Shown: positions 53,809 through 63,531, counted from the first letter of the stretch. The stretch: DNA of 64,000 nt from Coprobacter secundus (GCA_000803105.1 JTDA01000001.1:186001-250000); one strand, 5' to 3'. The notes: generated by a model not told the origin, from the letters alone. Made by a program: numbers and translations.

Positions 53809-55593
53809 TTATGCCAATTCAAGACCGAACTTATCGGCAAATTGTCGGATATACGGATTTTTCTGAGCCATCATATTTAACTTCTCTCTCTGACTAAAAG
53901 CTTTCTGTTTTTCAGCGCGTGCGCTTTCCCGAACAGACATTGAAATGTGTGTATTTTTTAACTCTTGCTTCAGAAACGGAAGAATATAGGCGGCTTTTTC
54001 CTGAACCAATTTTACTTGGGCCTGATTATCGACAACCACTTCAAAATGTAATGCCGATTGCATTTGGGGTTTACAACTAATCATTGTATTTACCAATACT
54101 GTTTCTGTCGGTATAGTTTGCGTAAAACGAACCCAAGCCCTCTGCAAATCCTCCACAGTAAACGGGTTACTCATTTCCGTCACAGTTCCCGTTTCTTTCT
54201 TAACTTGAGTCTCCGTCATCACCTGAGGCTTCTTTATAGATATAGAAGGAGGCACCATTCTTGGCATCGGTGCTTTAGGAGGCTGAGACTGCTGTAAAGT
54301 ACTGGATACCGTCACAGGTCTTGGTGGCTGTACAGCCTGAGACTGCAACACAGCAGCCGGTGATACCGGTTGCTGTACTTTATTTTGTTGTGGCACTTGC
54401 TGTGCAGGGGGAGGTTGAGACGAAACCGAAGGCTGATTTGAAGAGGTAGCCGAAGCTACTTTCTGCAAAGGTGGTGCCACAGATGGCGCGACTTGTACCG
54501 GAGCTAATAATTGGCACAGTTTTATCAACATCAACTCAACTAATAACCTTTTGTTATTGCTGGTACGATAAGACAAATCACATCCGTTACTTATATCGAT
54601 AGCTTTATACAAAAAATCGTTACTACATTGAGCAGCTTGCTGCCCATAACGCTGAGCGACAGAAGGTCCCACTTCCAGCAAAGATAGTGTCGATGGATCT
54701 TTGCAAACCAAAAGGTTCCTGAAATGCGTACTCAATCCACTTACAAAATACTGGGCTTCAAAACCATTTCGCAATATTCTATCAAAAATCAAAAGCGCTT
54801 CAGGTACAGATTGCCGTAAAAAAGAATCTGTCAATTTGAAATAATACTCATAATCCAAAACATTCAGATTCTCTATTACTGAAGCATATGTTATATGACC
54901 ACGAGTAGAACTAACTACCTGGTCAAAAATCGACAATGCATCACGCATTCCCCCATCAGCCTTTTGCGCAATTATATTGAGCCCCTCAACTTCAGCCTCT
55001 ATCCCCTCCTGAGAAGCGACATATTGCAGGTGCTCAATCGTATCAGCTATTGTTATTCTTTGAAAATCATATATTTGACAGCGAGAAAGGATCGTCGGCA
55101 ATATCTTATTTTTCTCTGTGGTAGCTAAAATAAAAATAGCATGGTGCGGAGGTTCTTCCAATGTCTTAAGAAAGGCATTAAATGCCTGAGATGAAAGCAT
55201 ATGGACCTCATCAATAATAAATACCTTATATTTGCCTATTTGAGGTGCTACTCGTACTTGTTCTGTCAACTGTCGTATATCGTCTACAGAATTGTTAGAT
55301 GCCGCATCAAGTTCCAATATATTATAAGAACGCTGTTCGTTAAAAGCGACACACGATTCACACTCGTTACAAGCTTCTCCATTTTCCGTAGGATGCAAGC
55401 AATTTATTGTTTTGGCAAAAATACGGGCACACGTAGTCTTCCCAACACCTCGAGGTCCGCAAAAAAGATAGGCATGCGCTAACTTCTGTGAATCAATAGC
55501 ATTTTTAAGCGTTTGAGTCAGAGCCTTCTGACCAACGACTGAACGAAATGTTGACGGTCTGTATTTCCGAGCAGAAACAATATAACTATCCAT
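53809..55593 (-). CDS. dnaX: DNA polymerase III subunit gamma/tau
   Basis: A 594-residue clamp-loader ATPase. Walker A is GPRGVGKT (46-53), the zinc cysteines are C65, C75, C78 and C81, Walker B is IIDEVHMLSSQAFNAFLKTLEEPP, and the sensor motif is TILSRCQIYDF. Domain III ends near residue 365. A Pro/Gln/Val-rich linker (about 370-460) leads to a C-terminal domain (about 470-594) that would contact the polymerase, so the full tau form is encoded. I did not find an obvious slippery site for a shorter gamma product. It is transcribed alone. Confidence 0.95.
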   Translation of the reverse strand: MDSYIVSARKYRPSTFRSVVGQKALTQTLKNAIDSQKLAHAYLFCGPRGVGKTTCARIFAKTINCLHPTENGEACNECESCVAFNEQRSYNILELDAASNNSVDDIRQLTEQVRVAPQIGKYKVFIIDEVHMLSSQAFNAFLKTLEEPPHHAIFILATTEKNKILPTILSRCQIYDFQRITIADTIEHLQYVASQEGIEAEVEGLNIIAQKADGGMRDALSIFDQVVSSTRGHITYASVIENLNVLDYEYYFKLTDSFLRQSVPEALLIFDRILRNGFEAQYFVSGLSTHFRNLLVCKDPSTLSLLEVGPSVAQRYGQQAAQCSNDFLYKAIDISNGCDLSYRTSNNKRLLVELMLIKLCQLLAPVQVAPSVAPPLQKVASATSSNQPSVSSQPPPAQQVPQQNKVQQPVSPAAVLQSQAVQPPRPVTVSSTLQQSQPPKAPMPRMVPPSISIKKPQVMTETQVKKETGTVTEMSNPFTVEDLQRAWVRFTQTIPTETVLVNTMISCKPQMQSALHFEVVVDNQAQVKLVQEKAAYILPFLKQELKNTHISMSVRESARAEKQKAFSQREKLNMMAQKNPYIRQFADKFGLELA

Positions 55594-55627
55594 CTTATCG
55601 GGGTATCCTTTCTATTTTTAGTACTTA

Positions 55628-55635
55628 CAAATATA
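55628..55635 (-). promoter_or_regulatory. -7 element of dnaX
   Basis: TATATTTG on the minus strand is a perfect TAnnTTTG, 34 bases before the start codon. Confidence 0.45.
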
Positions 55636-55743
55636 CATGATTATCCCGGAATATTATAAAGCTATTTTCTTTTTTAGAAATTGTTGGATGTATTTTTAGT
55701 TCTACAATCCCAAACTAAAAAATATTTCTAAAAAAACGCAAAA

Positions 55744-56226
55744 TCAAACTTCCATACTACTTTTATCGAAATGTAAGGGCAGTATATCTTTTATCGAATT
55801 TACAATATAAACACCCTCTTTACCATACATCAACAACCGGATAGGTGTATCAAAACGATTTTCCGTCTCCAAAATCACTTGGCGACAAGCTCCGCAAGGA
55901 GCAACCTGTGACTCTGTAAAATCACCTCCCGCCTGTGCTGCTAAAGCGATAGCCTTTACAGGAACATCCGGAAAATTGGCATTTGCAAAAAATAACGTAA
56001 CCCGCTCGGCACATAAGCCCGAAGGATATGCTGCATTTTCTTGATTATTGCCAGTTACTATCTCCCCATTCTCTAATAATGCGGCAGCCCCTACTTGAAA
56101 CTTAGAATATGGTGCATAAGACTTATTGCTGGCCTTCTTTGCAAGATCTATTAAGTTTTTTTCTATATTACTCAGTTCATCATAAGAACAAACTGTTATC
56201 TTTGCAGGGATATTTAACTCTTTCAT
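55744..56226 (-). CDS. cdd: Cytidine deaminase
   Basis: A 160-residue homotetramer-type cytidine deaminase that turns cytidine or deoxycytidine into uridine in pyrimidine salvage. Zinc is held by C72, C111 and C114; E74 in LCAERVT is the proton shuttle, and the second motif is APCGACRQ. YAPYSKFQVGAAALLENG (about 37-54) is the conserved start of the domain. It has its own -7 element and stands alone between dnaX and the divergent glucosaminidase gene. Confidence 0.95.
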   Translation of the reverse strand: MKELNIPAKITVCSYDELSNIEKNLIDLAKKASNKSYAPYSKFQVGAAALLENGEIVTGNNQENAAYPSGLCAERVTLFFANANFPDVPVKAIALAAQAGGDFTESQVAPCGACRQVILETENRFDTPIRLLMYGKEGVYIVNSIKDILPLHFDKSSMEV

Positions 56227-56248
56227 AGCAGTATGCTTTTGTAAGATA

Positions 56249-56256
56249 CAAATATA
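56249..56256 (-). promoter_or_regulatory. -7 element of cdd
   Basis: TATATTTG on the minus strand is a perfect TAnnTTTG, 22 bases before the start codon. Confidence 0.45.
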
Positions 56257-56318
56257 ACAAAGTTTCGATAGAAAATATCAGTCTCTATCTTTCTTTTTAC
56301 AATAAAAACATATAGAAA

Positions 56319-57215
56319 ATGCTGTTCCGAAAATTTATTTCTGTTTGTTTACTGCTTTTGATTTCAAGTATATTCTTTATATCTGAAGCTCAAAATAAGA
56401 ACCGTATTTATTTGCAATACATAGATACATACAAAGATTTGGCTATCGAACATCAACGTAAATATAAAATACCAGCCAGTATTACCTTGGCACAAGGTTT
56501 GCTCGAATCAGGTGCCGGGAGAGGTACTCTCGCTCGAAAATCAAATAATCACTTTGGAATAAAATGCCATAAATGGCAAGGACAAAAGGTATATCATGAT
56601 GACGACGCCAAAGGCGAATGTTTCCGCAAATACAGGCATCCCAAAGAATCATACGAAGATCATTCTCTTTTCTTGACCAGAAACATGCGCTATGCTTGTC
56701 TTTTCGAATTAAAAAGCACTGATTACAAAGGCTGGGCGCGTGGACTACAACGATGCGGATATGCAACAGACAAAGCCTATGCCAGCAAACTGATACAACT
56801 GATAGAATTATATGAACTATACCAGTATGATCGTAAAGGCAGTCGTAAAGAACCTAAAGAACCCGAAATCGTTATTTTACGACCGGTATACAAGGCTTAC
56901 GGATTACTTTACGTCGAAGCCCGCGACGGCGAAACACCGGAATCTATCGCCAAAGAAATGGGATTCAGTGTTAGAAAAATATGCAAATATAACGAACTAC
57001 CCAAAGACTATCCTCTGGAGGAGGGGAATGTTCTTTTTCTCGAAAAGAAAAACAAAAAGGCAACCAAACAATTTAAACACCATACCGTAAAAGTAGGTGA
57101 ATCCATGCACGATATCTCTCAACGGTATGGCATGAGATTAAAGAATCTTTATAAAATAAATCATAAAGATAAAGATTATGTTCCCTCTGAGGGTGATATC
57201 TTAAAATTAAGATAA
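56319..57215 (+). CDS. Glucosaminidase (GH73-like) with LysM domains
   Basis: A 298-residue secreted peptidoglycan hydrolase. A signal peptide ends at SEAQ (about 25). The glucosaminidase domain (about 30-170) has the likely catalytic glutamate E63 in LAQGLLESGAGRGTLARKSN, then NHFGIKC and a C-terminal YATDKAYASKLIQLIELYEL. Two LysM-like repeats follow: YVEARDGETPESIAKEMGFS (about 210) and HTVKVGESMHDISQRYGM (about 254), which bind peptidoglycan. It cleaves the glycan strands during wall remodelling. A near-consensus TATCTTTC lies at 56286-56293. It converges on pgeF. Confidence 0.92.
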   Translation: MLFRKFISVCLLLLISSIFFISEAQNKNRIYLQYIDTYKDLAIEHQRKYKIPASITLAQGLLESGAGRGTLARKSNNHFGIKCHKWQGQKVYHDDDAKGECFRKYRHPKESYEDHSLFLTRNMRYACLFELKSTDYKGWARGLQRCGYATDKAYASKLIQLIELYELYQYDRKGSRKEPKEPEIVILRPVYKAYGLLYVEARDGETPESIAKEMGFSVRKICKYNELPKDYPLEEGNVLFLEKKNKKATKQFKHHTVKVGESMHDISQRYGMRLKNLYKINHKDKDYVPSEGDILKLR

Positions 57216-57260
57216 TGAAAAACGTTGTCAAACTCAAACTGTGATTATCCAGAAATGGTT

Positions 57261-58079
57261 TTACTGCTCCGACAGATAAATCCCTGTTACAAAACGTCCA
57301 GAAGATACAGATAACCGACGGGCCGAATAAAATTTATCGGATAATGTATATGTACAAAGTTGCGATATCTCTATCTGTGAGTGGGGAACACCTACATTTG
57401 CCAAATCCAATCTATTAGCCTCCCATAAGTCAATATGGTACTTATTCGAATCCCGGTTAAAAAAACTGATTTGAGACAAATCGTAGCCAGAAGAACGGAA
57501 TATGTCAATAACTTCATTTCCAACTTCAAAACACCCGGGACTAATAGATGGACCAATCATGGCTTTAATATCTTCTGTCCTCGTTTTATACAACAAGCTC
57601 ATACGCTTTACACATTGTCGTACAATATGTCCTACCGTTCCTCTCCATCCTGCATGGACAGCCGCTATAACTTTATTTTTTGTATCATATAATAATACCG
57701 GGACACAGTCGGCCGTCGTTACCCCAATAACGACGAAAGGTATATTAGTTATCAAAGCATCAATGCCATTTAACGCTTTCGCCTTCGAATCTGTATCAAG
57801 AGACATAAAATCTTCATCAACAGTACCAATCTTTACACCATGTGCTTGATGGGGAAGGAAGATATTTTCAGAAGATATGCCAATAACCTTACTCAATTGC
57901 TCAAGATTTCTCAATACTTCATCTCTATCTCCCCCAGAATATAATCCTAAATTAAAAGAAGAATAAGGATTATCAATCTTTGCCTGATTCCGTGTTGTAA
58001 CGAAACTAAAAACATCATTATCTAAAAACGTAGACTCAAATTGCAATAACTCCAGTCCCTCCTGCTCAATAGAAATCAT
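57261..58079 (-). CDS. pgeF: Peptidoglycan editing factor PgeF (laccase-domain protein)
   Basis: A 272-residue protein of the YfiH / multicopper polyphenol oxidase-like family. Copper or zinc ligands are expected in LPHQAHG, VTTADCVPVLLYD and AAVHAGWRGTVGHIV, all present; IGPSISPGCFEVG is also conserved. The E. coli member removes mis-incorporated L-serine from peptidoglycan precursors; others are purine nucleoside phosphorylases. The ATG at 58079 overlaps the obg stop by four bases (ATGA); a TTG three codons upstream is less likely. Confidence 0.92.
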   Translation of the reverse strand: MISIEQEGLELLQFESTFLDNDVFSFVTTRNQAKIDNPYSSFNLGLYSGGDRDEVLRNLEQLSKVIGISSENIFLPHQAHGVKIGTVDEDFMSLDTDSKAKALNGIDALITNIPFVVIGVTTADCVPVLLYDTKNKVIAAVHAGWRGTVGHIVRQCVKRMSLLYKTRTEDIKAMIGPSISPGCFEVGNEVIDIFRSSGYDLSQISFFNRDSNKYHIDLWEANRLDLANVGVPHSQIEISQLCTYTLSDKFYSARRLSVSSGRFVTGIYLSEQ

Positions 58080-59191
58080 TCTTCCCAATCGTATTCTTCA
58101 TAATCACTCTCATCTGCCTCATCCAATTCAAATTCATCTTCCTCCCTGACACGATGATTAACATCCAGATTACGATGTGTAATAGTCGTTACTTTATTCT
58201 CTTCTTTATTCAATTCCTGCCACAAGCAGTCTTTCAACTCCTGAATGCCTTGTCCTGTAACTGAAGATATAAATATGCAAGGCATATCGGGCAAATCTTC
58301 TTTCAAAGCTGCAGTCAATTCTTCATCCAACATATCACACTTTGTGATGGCAAGAACTCTTTGTTTATCTAACAGTTCAGGATTGAATTGTTTTATTTCA
58401 TTCAATAAAATTTCGTACTCCGAGCGTATGTCATTGCTATCGGCCGGAACCATAAATAAGAGCAATGCATTCCGTTCTATATGACGTAAAAATCTTAATC
58501 CAAGTCCTCGGCCTTCACTGGCACCTTCAATAATACCCGGAATATCAGCCATGACAAATGACCGATTGTCCCGATAAGAAACAATACCAAGATTCGGTTC
58601 CAATGTAGTAAACGGATAATCTGCAATTTTAGGTTTAGCTGCTGAAACAACCGATAGCAACGTAGATTTACCTGCATTAGGAAATCCGACTAATCCGACG
58701 TCGGCCAACAACTTCAACTCCATTATTACCGACCTTTCTTCTGCAGGTTCTCCCGGCTGAGCATATCGGGGTGTCTGGTTCGTAGCAGACCTGAAATGCC
58801 AATTTCCTAAACCTCCACGCCCCCCTTTCAATAAAATCAACTCTTGACCATCCTCGGTAACTTCACACAAATATTCTCCGGTATCGGCATCAAATACAAC
58901 AGTCCCGCACGGCACTTCTATAATCTGGTCTTCACCATCCTTTCCAAAACTTCTGCTGGCTCCACCATGTCCCCCATGTCCGGCAAATATATGACGCGAA
59001 AACTTTAAATGCAATAATGTCCAATAGTTCCGGTTAGCACGTAAAATTATATGACCGCCCCGTCCGCCGTCTCCACCGTCCGGACCACCTTTAGTTATAA
59101 ATTTCTCCCGATGCAAATGCATCGAACCTGCCCCTCCTTTTCCTGAACGGCAATGAATCTTTACATAATCAACGAAATTTGAGCCCGCCAT
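58076..59191 (-). CDS. obg: GTPase Obg / CgtA
   Basis: A 371-residue GTPase acting in late 50S ribosome assembly and stress signalling. The glycine-rich Obg domain (1 to about 158) has SGKGGAGSMHLHREKFITKG and GGRGGLGNWHF. The G domain has G1 GFPNAGKST, G2 in DYPFTTLEPN, G3 DIPG and G4 TKCD. The C-terminal tail is very acidic (DEFELDEADESDYEEYDWEE). It has its own -7 element just after the adk terminator and is translationally coupled to pgeF. Confidence 0.96.
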   Translation of the reverse strand: MAGSNFVDYVKIHCRSGKGGAGSMHLHREKFITKGGPDGGDGGRGGHIILRANRNYWTLLHLKFSRHIFAGHGGHGGASRSFGKDGEDQIIEVPCGTVVFDADTGEYLCEVTEDGQELILLKGGRGGLGNWHFRSATNQTPRYAQPGEPAEERSVIMELKLLADVGLVGFPNAGKSTLLSVVSAAKPKIADYPFTTLEPNLGIVSYRDNRSFVMADIPGIIEGASEGRGLGLRFLRHIERNALLLFMVPADSNDIRSEYEILLNEIKQFNPELLDKQRVLAITKCDMLDEELTAALKEDLPDMPCIFISSVTGQGIQELKDCLWQELNKEENKVTTITHRNLDVNHRVREEDEFELDEADESDYEEYDWEE

Positions 59192-59218
59192 AAAATTTTA
59201 TTTAATGCTTTAAGGGTG

Positions 59219-59226
59219 CAAATATA
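59219..59226 (-). promoter_or_regulatory. -7 element of obg-pgeF
   Basis: TATATTTG on the minus strand is a perfect TAnnTTTG, 27 bases before obg. Together with the hairpin at 59281 it separates obg-pgeF from hpt-adk. Confidence 0.45.
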
Positions 59227-59280
59227 CGATTTTTATCCGATTTCAGATTTACAGTCTTTGTTATAAAAAAGTAAAGAGGA

Positions 59281-59311
59281 CAGGATAAGGCTTTTGCCAA
59301 GTCTTATCCTG
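59281..59311 (-). terminator. Terminator after adk
   Basis: CAGGATAAG (59281-59289) pairs with CTTATCCTG (59303-59311), with an inner CTT/AAG pairing across one mismatch. On the minus transcript it is followed by a T-rich stretch. It sits between adk and obg. Confidence 0.75.
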
Positions 59312-59336
59312 CCCCCTTTCGTATCAGTCCCTTTAA

Positions 59337-59909
59337 TTACAAGTTGTCTATCTCTTTAGCAATAGAATCGAAAATAGAATCTACTGATCCCATGCCGTGT
59401 ATCTTTTTATATTTTTTTTCTTTGATATAAAAATCTTTCAGTGGCGTAGTTTGGTTATGATATACATCCAAACGGCTCTTTATCGTCTCTAAGTTATCAT
59501 CCGAACGTCCCGATATTTGGCCACGTTTCAGTAAGCGGTCGATAAGTTCTTTTTCTTCTACCTCAAGACCGATAACCGCTGAAACTTCGGTATTTCTCTC
59601 TGCCAACATTTTTTTCAAAGCTTCCGCCTGTGGAATTGTCCGAGGAAAACCGTCAAATATCACCCCTTGTTTAGCTTCCTCATTCATATCAAGGACTTTC
59701 GCCAACATATCAACAATCAAATCATCGGGAACCAATTGGCCTTTGGAGATATATCCTTCGGCAATTTTACCTAATTCTGTGCCATTTTTCATCTCGGCCC
59801 GTAATACATCACCCGTTGAGATATGGAATAATCCGTATTTCTCAATGATTTTTTCACTTTGTGTTCCTTTACCTGAGCCCGGAGCTCCGAAAATTACAAT
59901 GTTCAACAT
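59337..59909 (-). CDS. adk: Adenylate kinase
   Basis: A 190-residue enzyme that interconverts ATP, AMP and ADP. The P-loop is GAPGSGKGT (8-16); AMP-site motifs are STGDVLRAEM and FDGFPRTIPQAEAL. The LID is short (RLLKRGQISGRSDDNLETI), so this is the short form without a zinc-binding LID. It lies 19 bp behind hpt on the same strand, forming a purine salvage pair. Confidence 0.96.
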   Translation of the reverse strand: MLNIVIFGAPGSGKGTQSEKIIEKYGLFHISTGDVLRAEMKNGTELGKIAEGYISKGQLVPDDLIVDMLAKVLDMNEEAKQGVIFDGFPRTIPQAEALKKMLAERNTEVSAVIGLEVEEKELIDRLLKRGQISGRSDDNLETIKSRLDVYHNQTTPLKDFYIKEKKYKKIHGMGSVDSIFDSIAKEIDNL

Positions 59910-59928
59910 CTCTATTCTACAATTTTTA

Positions 59929-60465
59929 TTATTCTGATATCACATAAATATCTTTCAGATTACGTCCCTGTTCGTCATAATCAAGACCATAACCAACAAT
60001 AAACGCATTGGGTATCTCTAATGCTACATAATCTACCTTAACATCACACTTCAATGCTTCAGGCTTGAACAGAAGAGAAGCAACCCGTATATCTTTGGGA
60101 TTTTTGGCTCTAAGCTGTTCCTTTATATGCTGTATCGTATATCCTGTATCAACAATATCTTCCACAACGACAACTGTACGCCCGGTTATATCTTCTCCCA
60201 ATCCTTGAATTTCTTTCACACGACCAGTCGATTGAGTTCCTGAATAAGATTTCATTCTCATAAAAGTTATCTCACTATCAATCGTTATTTCCCGGAAAAG
60301 GTCTGCTGCAAAAACAAACGCTCCGTTCAACACACATATAAACAGCGGGTTCTGTCCCACTAAATCTTCATTAATGCGCGCAGCAACTTTCTGTATAGCC
60401 TCCTGAATCTTCTTCCGATCGATATAAGGGACAAATTTCTTGTCTTTTATTTGTATTGTGTTCAT
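59929..60465 (-). CDS. hpt: Hypoxanthine phosphoribosyltransferase
   Basis: A 178-residue purine salvage enzyme that joins hypoxanthine or guanine to PRPP. The PRPP-binding motif is VVVVEDIVDTGYT (about 96-108); an N-terminal block NPLFICVLNGAFVFAADL and MRMKSYSGTQSTG match the family. It heads the hpt-adk unit from a promoter at 60498-60527. Confidence 0.95.
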   Translation of the reverse strand: MNTIQIKDKKFVPYIDRKKIQEAIQKVAARINEDLVGQNPLFICVLNGAFVFAADLFREITIDSEITFMRMKSYSGTQSTGRVKEIQGLGEDITGRTVVVVEDIVDTGYTIQHIKEQLRAKNPKDIRVASLLFKPEALKCDVKVDYVALEIPNAFIVGYGLDYDEQGRNLKDIYVISE

Positions 60466-60497
60466 CGGCGTAGTATGTGATGATTATTTTTGATGCG

Positions 60498-60527
60498 CAA
60501 AGGTACAATATTTTGAAATAATGCAAA
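60498..60527 (-). promoter_or_regulatory. Promoter of hpt-adk
   Basis: On the minus strand TTTG (60524-60527), an 18-bp spacer and TACCTTTG (60498-60505, perfect TAnnTTTG). The start codon is 32 bases downstream. Confidence 0.55.
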
Positions 60528-60565
60528 AAGATGTAGAGATTTTTATAGTATTCTCCTATCTAAAA

Positions 60566-61885
60566 TTACTTTATACCACGCATCTTAATAGAAAGCCAAC
60601 TGCTCATCGACAATAATATAATTCCGAGCAATACCGATACGACCGCTATAGAAGCAAAAATGCTCAGAGCTCCCAATTGAGAGAAGAAAGATGCTATTAC
60701 CCCTCCGGCAATATTTGCCAAAAAACTACTTAAAAACCATACTCCCATCATAAAAGATACCAACCGCACAGGAGATAATTTAGATACCATCGATAATCCA
60801 ATCGGAGATAAACATAACTCACCCATAGTATGCAATAAATATGCACCTATGAGCCACAGAAGGTTTGCCTTAGCATCGGCAGATATACAGTTTTCTCTCT
60901 CTAAAGCCGCACCGACCATAAGTACAAATCCCAATCCAAGCAGAATCATCCCGCAACCCATTTTTACAGGAATAGACGGTTCTTTATGATAGCGAGACAA
61001 AAGATTCCACAATACAGAAAACACAGGAGCCAATGTTATAATAAATACAGGATTTACAGATTGCAGCCATTCTGTCGGAATCGTATATCCTAAAATATCT
61101 CTGTTTATAAATTTTTCAGTATAAAGACTCATTGAACTACCGGCCTGTTCAAATCCTGCCCAAAAGAATGTACAGAAAGCAACCAGTATAAATATAACCA
61201 TAGTACGGTCTTTTTCGTCTTTCGTCAAAGGTTTCTTCTCGCCTTTTCCATTTTCATCCTTCCTTATCACCGGTTTTTTCCCTATTTGCCCAAGCAATCG
61301 ATTCGATAATGCATTATAGAATACCTGTCCCAACAGCATTCCTGCTCCAGCAGTAAAAAATCCCCAACGATAACCATACGTCACAGCGAGATATCCAGTC
61401 ACCAATGGTGCTATAAGGGCACCGATATTCACTCCCATATAAAATATTGTAAATGCCGAATCTTTTCGACTATCCGTCAATGGATACAAATCTCCTACAA
61501 GAACTGCAATATTAGGCTTAAAGAACCCATTTCCCACAATGAGCAGCAGCAGACCTATCGTAAGAAATAACGGATCGGCTTTTGTTGCTAAGCAAAATTG
61601 TCCCAGCATCATCGTCAATCCTCCTATTGTAATCGATTTTCTTTGCCCTAAATAATTATCGGCCAACCACCCACCAATCAATGGCGTAAAATAAACAAAA
61701 CCAGTAAAGAAACCATATATAAGGCTGGCCTGACGCACATCGAAGCCCAGGCCACCTTCAAGTGCCGATTTTGTAAGATATAAAATCAGCATGGCCCTCA
61801 TGCCATAGTAGCTAAAACGCTCCCACATTTCTGTAAAAAACAAAAGGTATAATCCTTTTGGATGTTTCATTGTGGTACTACTCAT
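60566..61885 (-). CDS. POT family proton-dependent peptide transporter
   Basis: A 439-residue inner-membrane protein with 12-14 hydrophobic helices. The family ExxERFxYY motif is present as FFTEMWERFSYYGMRAML (about 16-33), with FTPLIGGWLADNYLGQRKSI and GNGFFKPNIAVLVGDLY. It imports di- and tripeptides with protons. A TTG 15 codons upstream opens the frame, but the ATG at 61885 gives the normal N-terminus and is preferred. It is transcribed alone, divergent from nnr. Confidence 0.9.
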   Translation of the reverse strand: MSSTTMKHPKGLYLLFFTEMWERFSYYGMRAMLILYLTKSALEGGLGFDVRQASLIYGFFTGFVYFTPLIGGWLADNYLGQRKSITIGGLTMMLGQFCLATKADPLFLTIGLLLLIVGNGFFKPNIAVLVGDLYPLTDSRKDSAFTIFYMGVNIGALIAPLVTGYLAVTYGYRWGFFTAGAGMLLGQVFYNALSNRLLGQIGKKPVIRKDENGKGEKKPLTKDEKDRTMVIFILVAFCTFFWAGFEQAGSSMSLYTEKFINRDILGYTIPTEWLQSVNPVFIITLAPVFSVLWNLLSRYHKEPSIPVKMGCGMILLGLGFVLMVGAALERENCISADAKANLLWLIGAYLLHTMGELCLSPIGLSMVSKLSPVRLVSFMMGVWFLSSFLANIAGGVIASFFSQLGALSIFASIAVVSVLLGIILLSMSSWLSIKMRGIK

Positions 61886-61962
61886 AAAAATAGTTATATT
61901 TGTTTGATTTTCGGGCGTAAAATTAGACAAAACATCTAATTTTTGCTACCATTGCAATAATT

Positions 61963-61970
61963 TATTTTTG
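61963..61970 (+). promoter_or_regulatory. -7 element of the nnr gene
   Basis: TATTTTTG matches TAnnTTTG; a TTTG at 61942-61945 is 17 bp upstream. The start codon is 38 bases downstream. Confidence 0.45.
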
Positions 61971-62007
61971 CAATAAATATGATTTTATACTCAAATGTCA
62001 ACTTAAA

Positions 62008-63531
62008 ATGAAAATTTTCTTTACAAATGAAACTAAAAAGCTCGATGAATATACCATTGAGCATGAGCCTGTAAGTTCTATAGACTTGATGGAACGTGCC
62101 GCCTCATCTGTGACTTTTGAGATTATGTCCCGATGGCAACGTAACACTCGTGTTGTTGTCTTTGCAGGACCAGGGAACAATGGAGGCGATGCTCTTGCTG
62201 TAGCCCGTATGCTCATTGAAGAAGGGTACAAATTAGAAACTTACTTGTTCAACCCGTTCCAAAAGCTGTCACCCGACTGTTCCAAAAATAAAGATCGTTT
62301 AAAAGATATAGAAGGCATACACCTTACTGAGGTTATAAAAGGGGATTTCCTCCCCCCCAGACTCGACACACAGACATTAGTTATCGACGGACTATTCGGC
62401 TCAGGACTAAGAACTTCTTTAACAGGAGGATTCGCCTCTGTCGTACAATATATAAACTCTTCTAAAGCTCAAGTCGTATCTATAGACTTACCTTCCGGAT
62501 TATTCGGAGAAGATAATTCAGAAAATTATAGTAGGAATATAATACGAGCTACTCTTACTCTTACTTTTCAGTATCCAAAATTAGCATTCATGCTGCCTGA
62601 AAACGCAGAGTATGTAGGAGAATGGAAAGTTATAGATATTGACATCCATCCAGAAATTATAGAAGCAACTCCCGCTAATTTTTATTATCTTGAAACAGAT
62701 GAAATAGCACCATTAATAAAAAAGCGTCCGAAATTTGCCCATAAAAACAACTTCGGACACACCCTTATCATAGCCGGGAGCAAAGGAATGATGGGTGCTG
62801 CCGTTCTGGCAACTAAAGCGGCCTTACATACAGGAGCCGGACTGGTCAGTGTGCACTCCGCCCAATGTGGATATGCTGTTTTACAGTCTGCTGTTCCGGA
62901 AGCTATGTTTCTTTCCGATACCAGCCAGACCCATATTACGGAAATAAACATTCAAAAACATTATACAACCTTTGGGATAGGCCCGGGTATCGGACGCAAC
63001 GAAGAAACTGCAAGGGCCATAGAAGCTCTTTTCGGACAAATGAGACACCCCGTCGTCTTAGATGCAGATGCTATCAATATGGCGGCTACACACCCCAACT
63101 GGTTATCACAGCTCCCGGCAAATAGTATACTGACTCCACATATCAGGGAATTTGACCGTTTATTCGGGCAACATGACAACATGCTCGAAAGGCTAAAAAA
63201 GGCAACAGAAATGGCAAAGCGCTATCGTCTGATTATCATTCTGAAAGGTGCAAATACTGCGATAGTGACTCCCAAAGAAAAAGTATATTTCAACAGTACA
63301 GGAAATCCGGGAATGGCTACTGCCGGCAGTGGAGATGTCTTGACCGGAATTCTCTCGGGATTGTTATCTCAAGGATACTTACCACACGAAGCAGCTGTCA
63401 TAGGAGTTTTTATCCATGGGCTGGCAGGAGATATCGCTGCAGAAGAACAAAGTCAGGAGTACATTACAGCAGGAGATATCATTAATCATTTAGGTAAAGC
63501 GTATAAACACTTAAAAAATTACTTCGAATAA
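62008..63531 (+). CDS. nnr: Bifunctional NAD(P)H-hydrate epimerase / ADP-dependent dehydratase
   Basis: A 507-residue metabolite-repair enzyme. The N-terminal YjeF epimerase domain (1 to about 215) has MERAASSV, FAGPGNNGGDALAVARML and SIDLPSGLFGED. The C-terminal ribokinase-like dehydratase (about 235-505) has HTLIIAGSKGMMGAAVLATKAAL, GIGPGIGRNEET, VLDADAINM and the ADP-site NPGMATAGSGDVLTGILSGLL. Together they restore hydrated NADH and NADPH. The fused form is the common bacterial arrangement. The DUF4831 gene follows 14 bp later on the same strand. Confidence 0.95.
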   Translation: MKIFFTNETKKLDEYTIEHEPVSSIDLMERAASSVTFEIMSRWQRNTRVVVFAGPGNNGGDALAVARMLIEEGYKLETYLFNPFQKLSPDCSKNKDRLKDIEGIHLTEVIKGDFLPPRLDTQTLVIDGLFGSGLRTSLTGGFASVVQYINSSKAQVVSIDLPSGLFGEDNSENYSRNIIRATLTLTFQYPKLAFMLPENAEYVGEWKVIDIDIHPEIIEATPANFYYLETDEIAPLIKKRPKFAHKNNFGHTLIIAGSKGMMGAAVLATKAALHTGAGLVSVHSAQCGYAVLQSAVPEAMFLSDTSQTHITEINIQKHYTTFGIGPGIGRNEETARAIEALFGQMRHPVVLDADAINMAATHPNWLSQLPANSILTPHIREFDRLFGQHDNMLERLKKATEMAKRYRLIIILKGANTAIVTPKEKVYFNSTGNPGMATAGSGDVLTGILSGLLSQGYLPHEAAVIGVFIHGLAGDIAAEEQSQEYITAGDIINHLGKAYKHLKNYFE

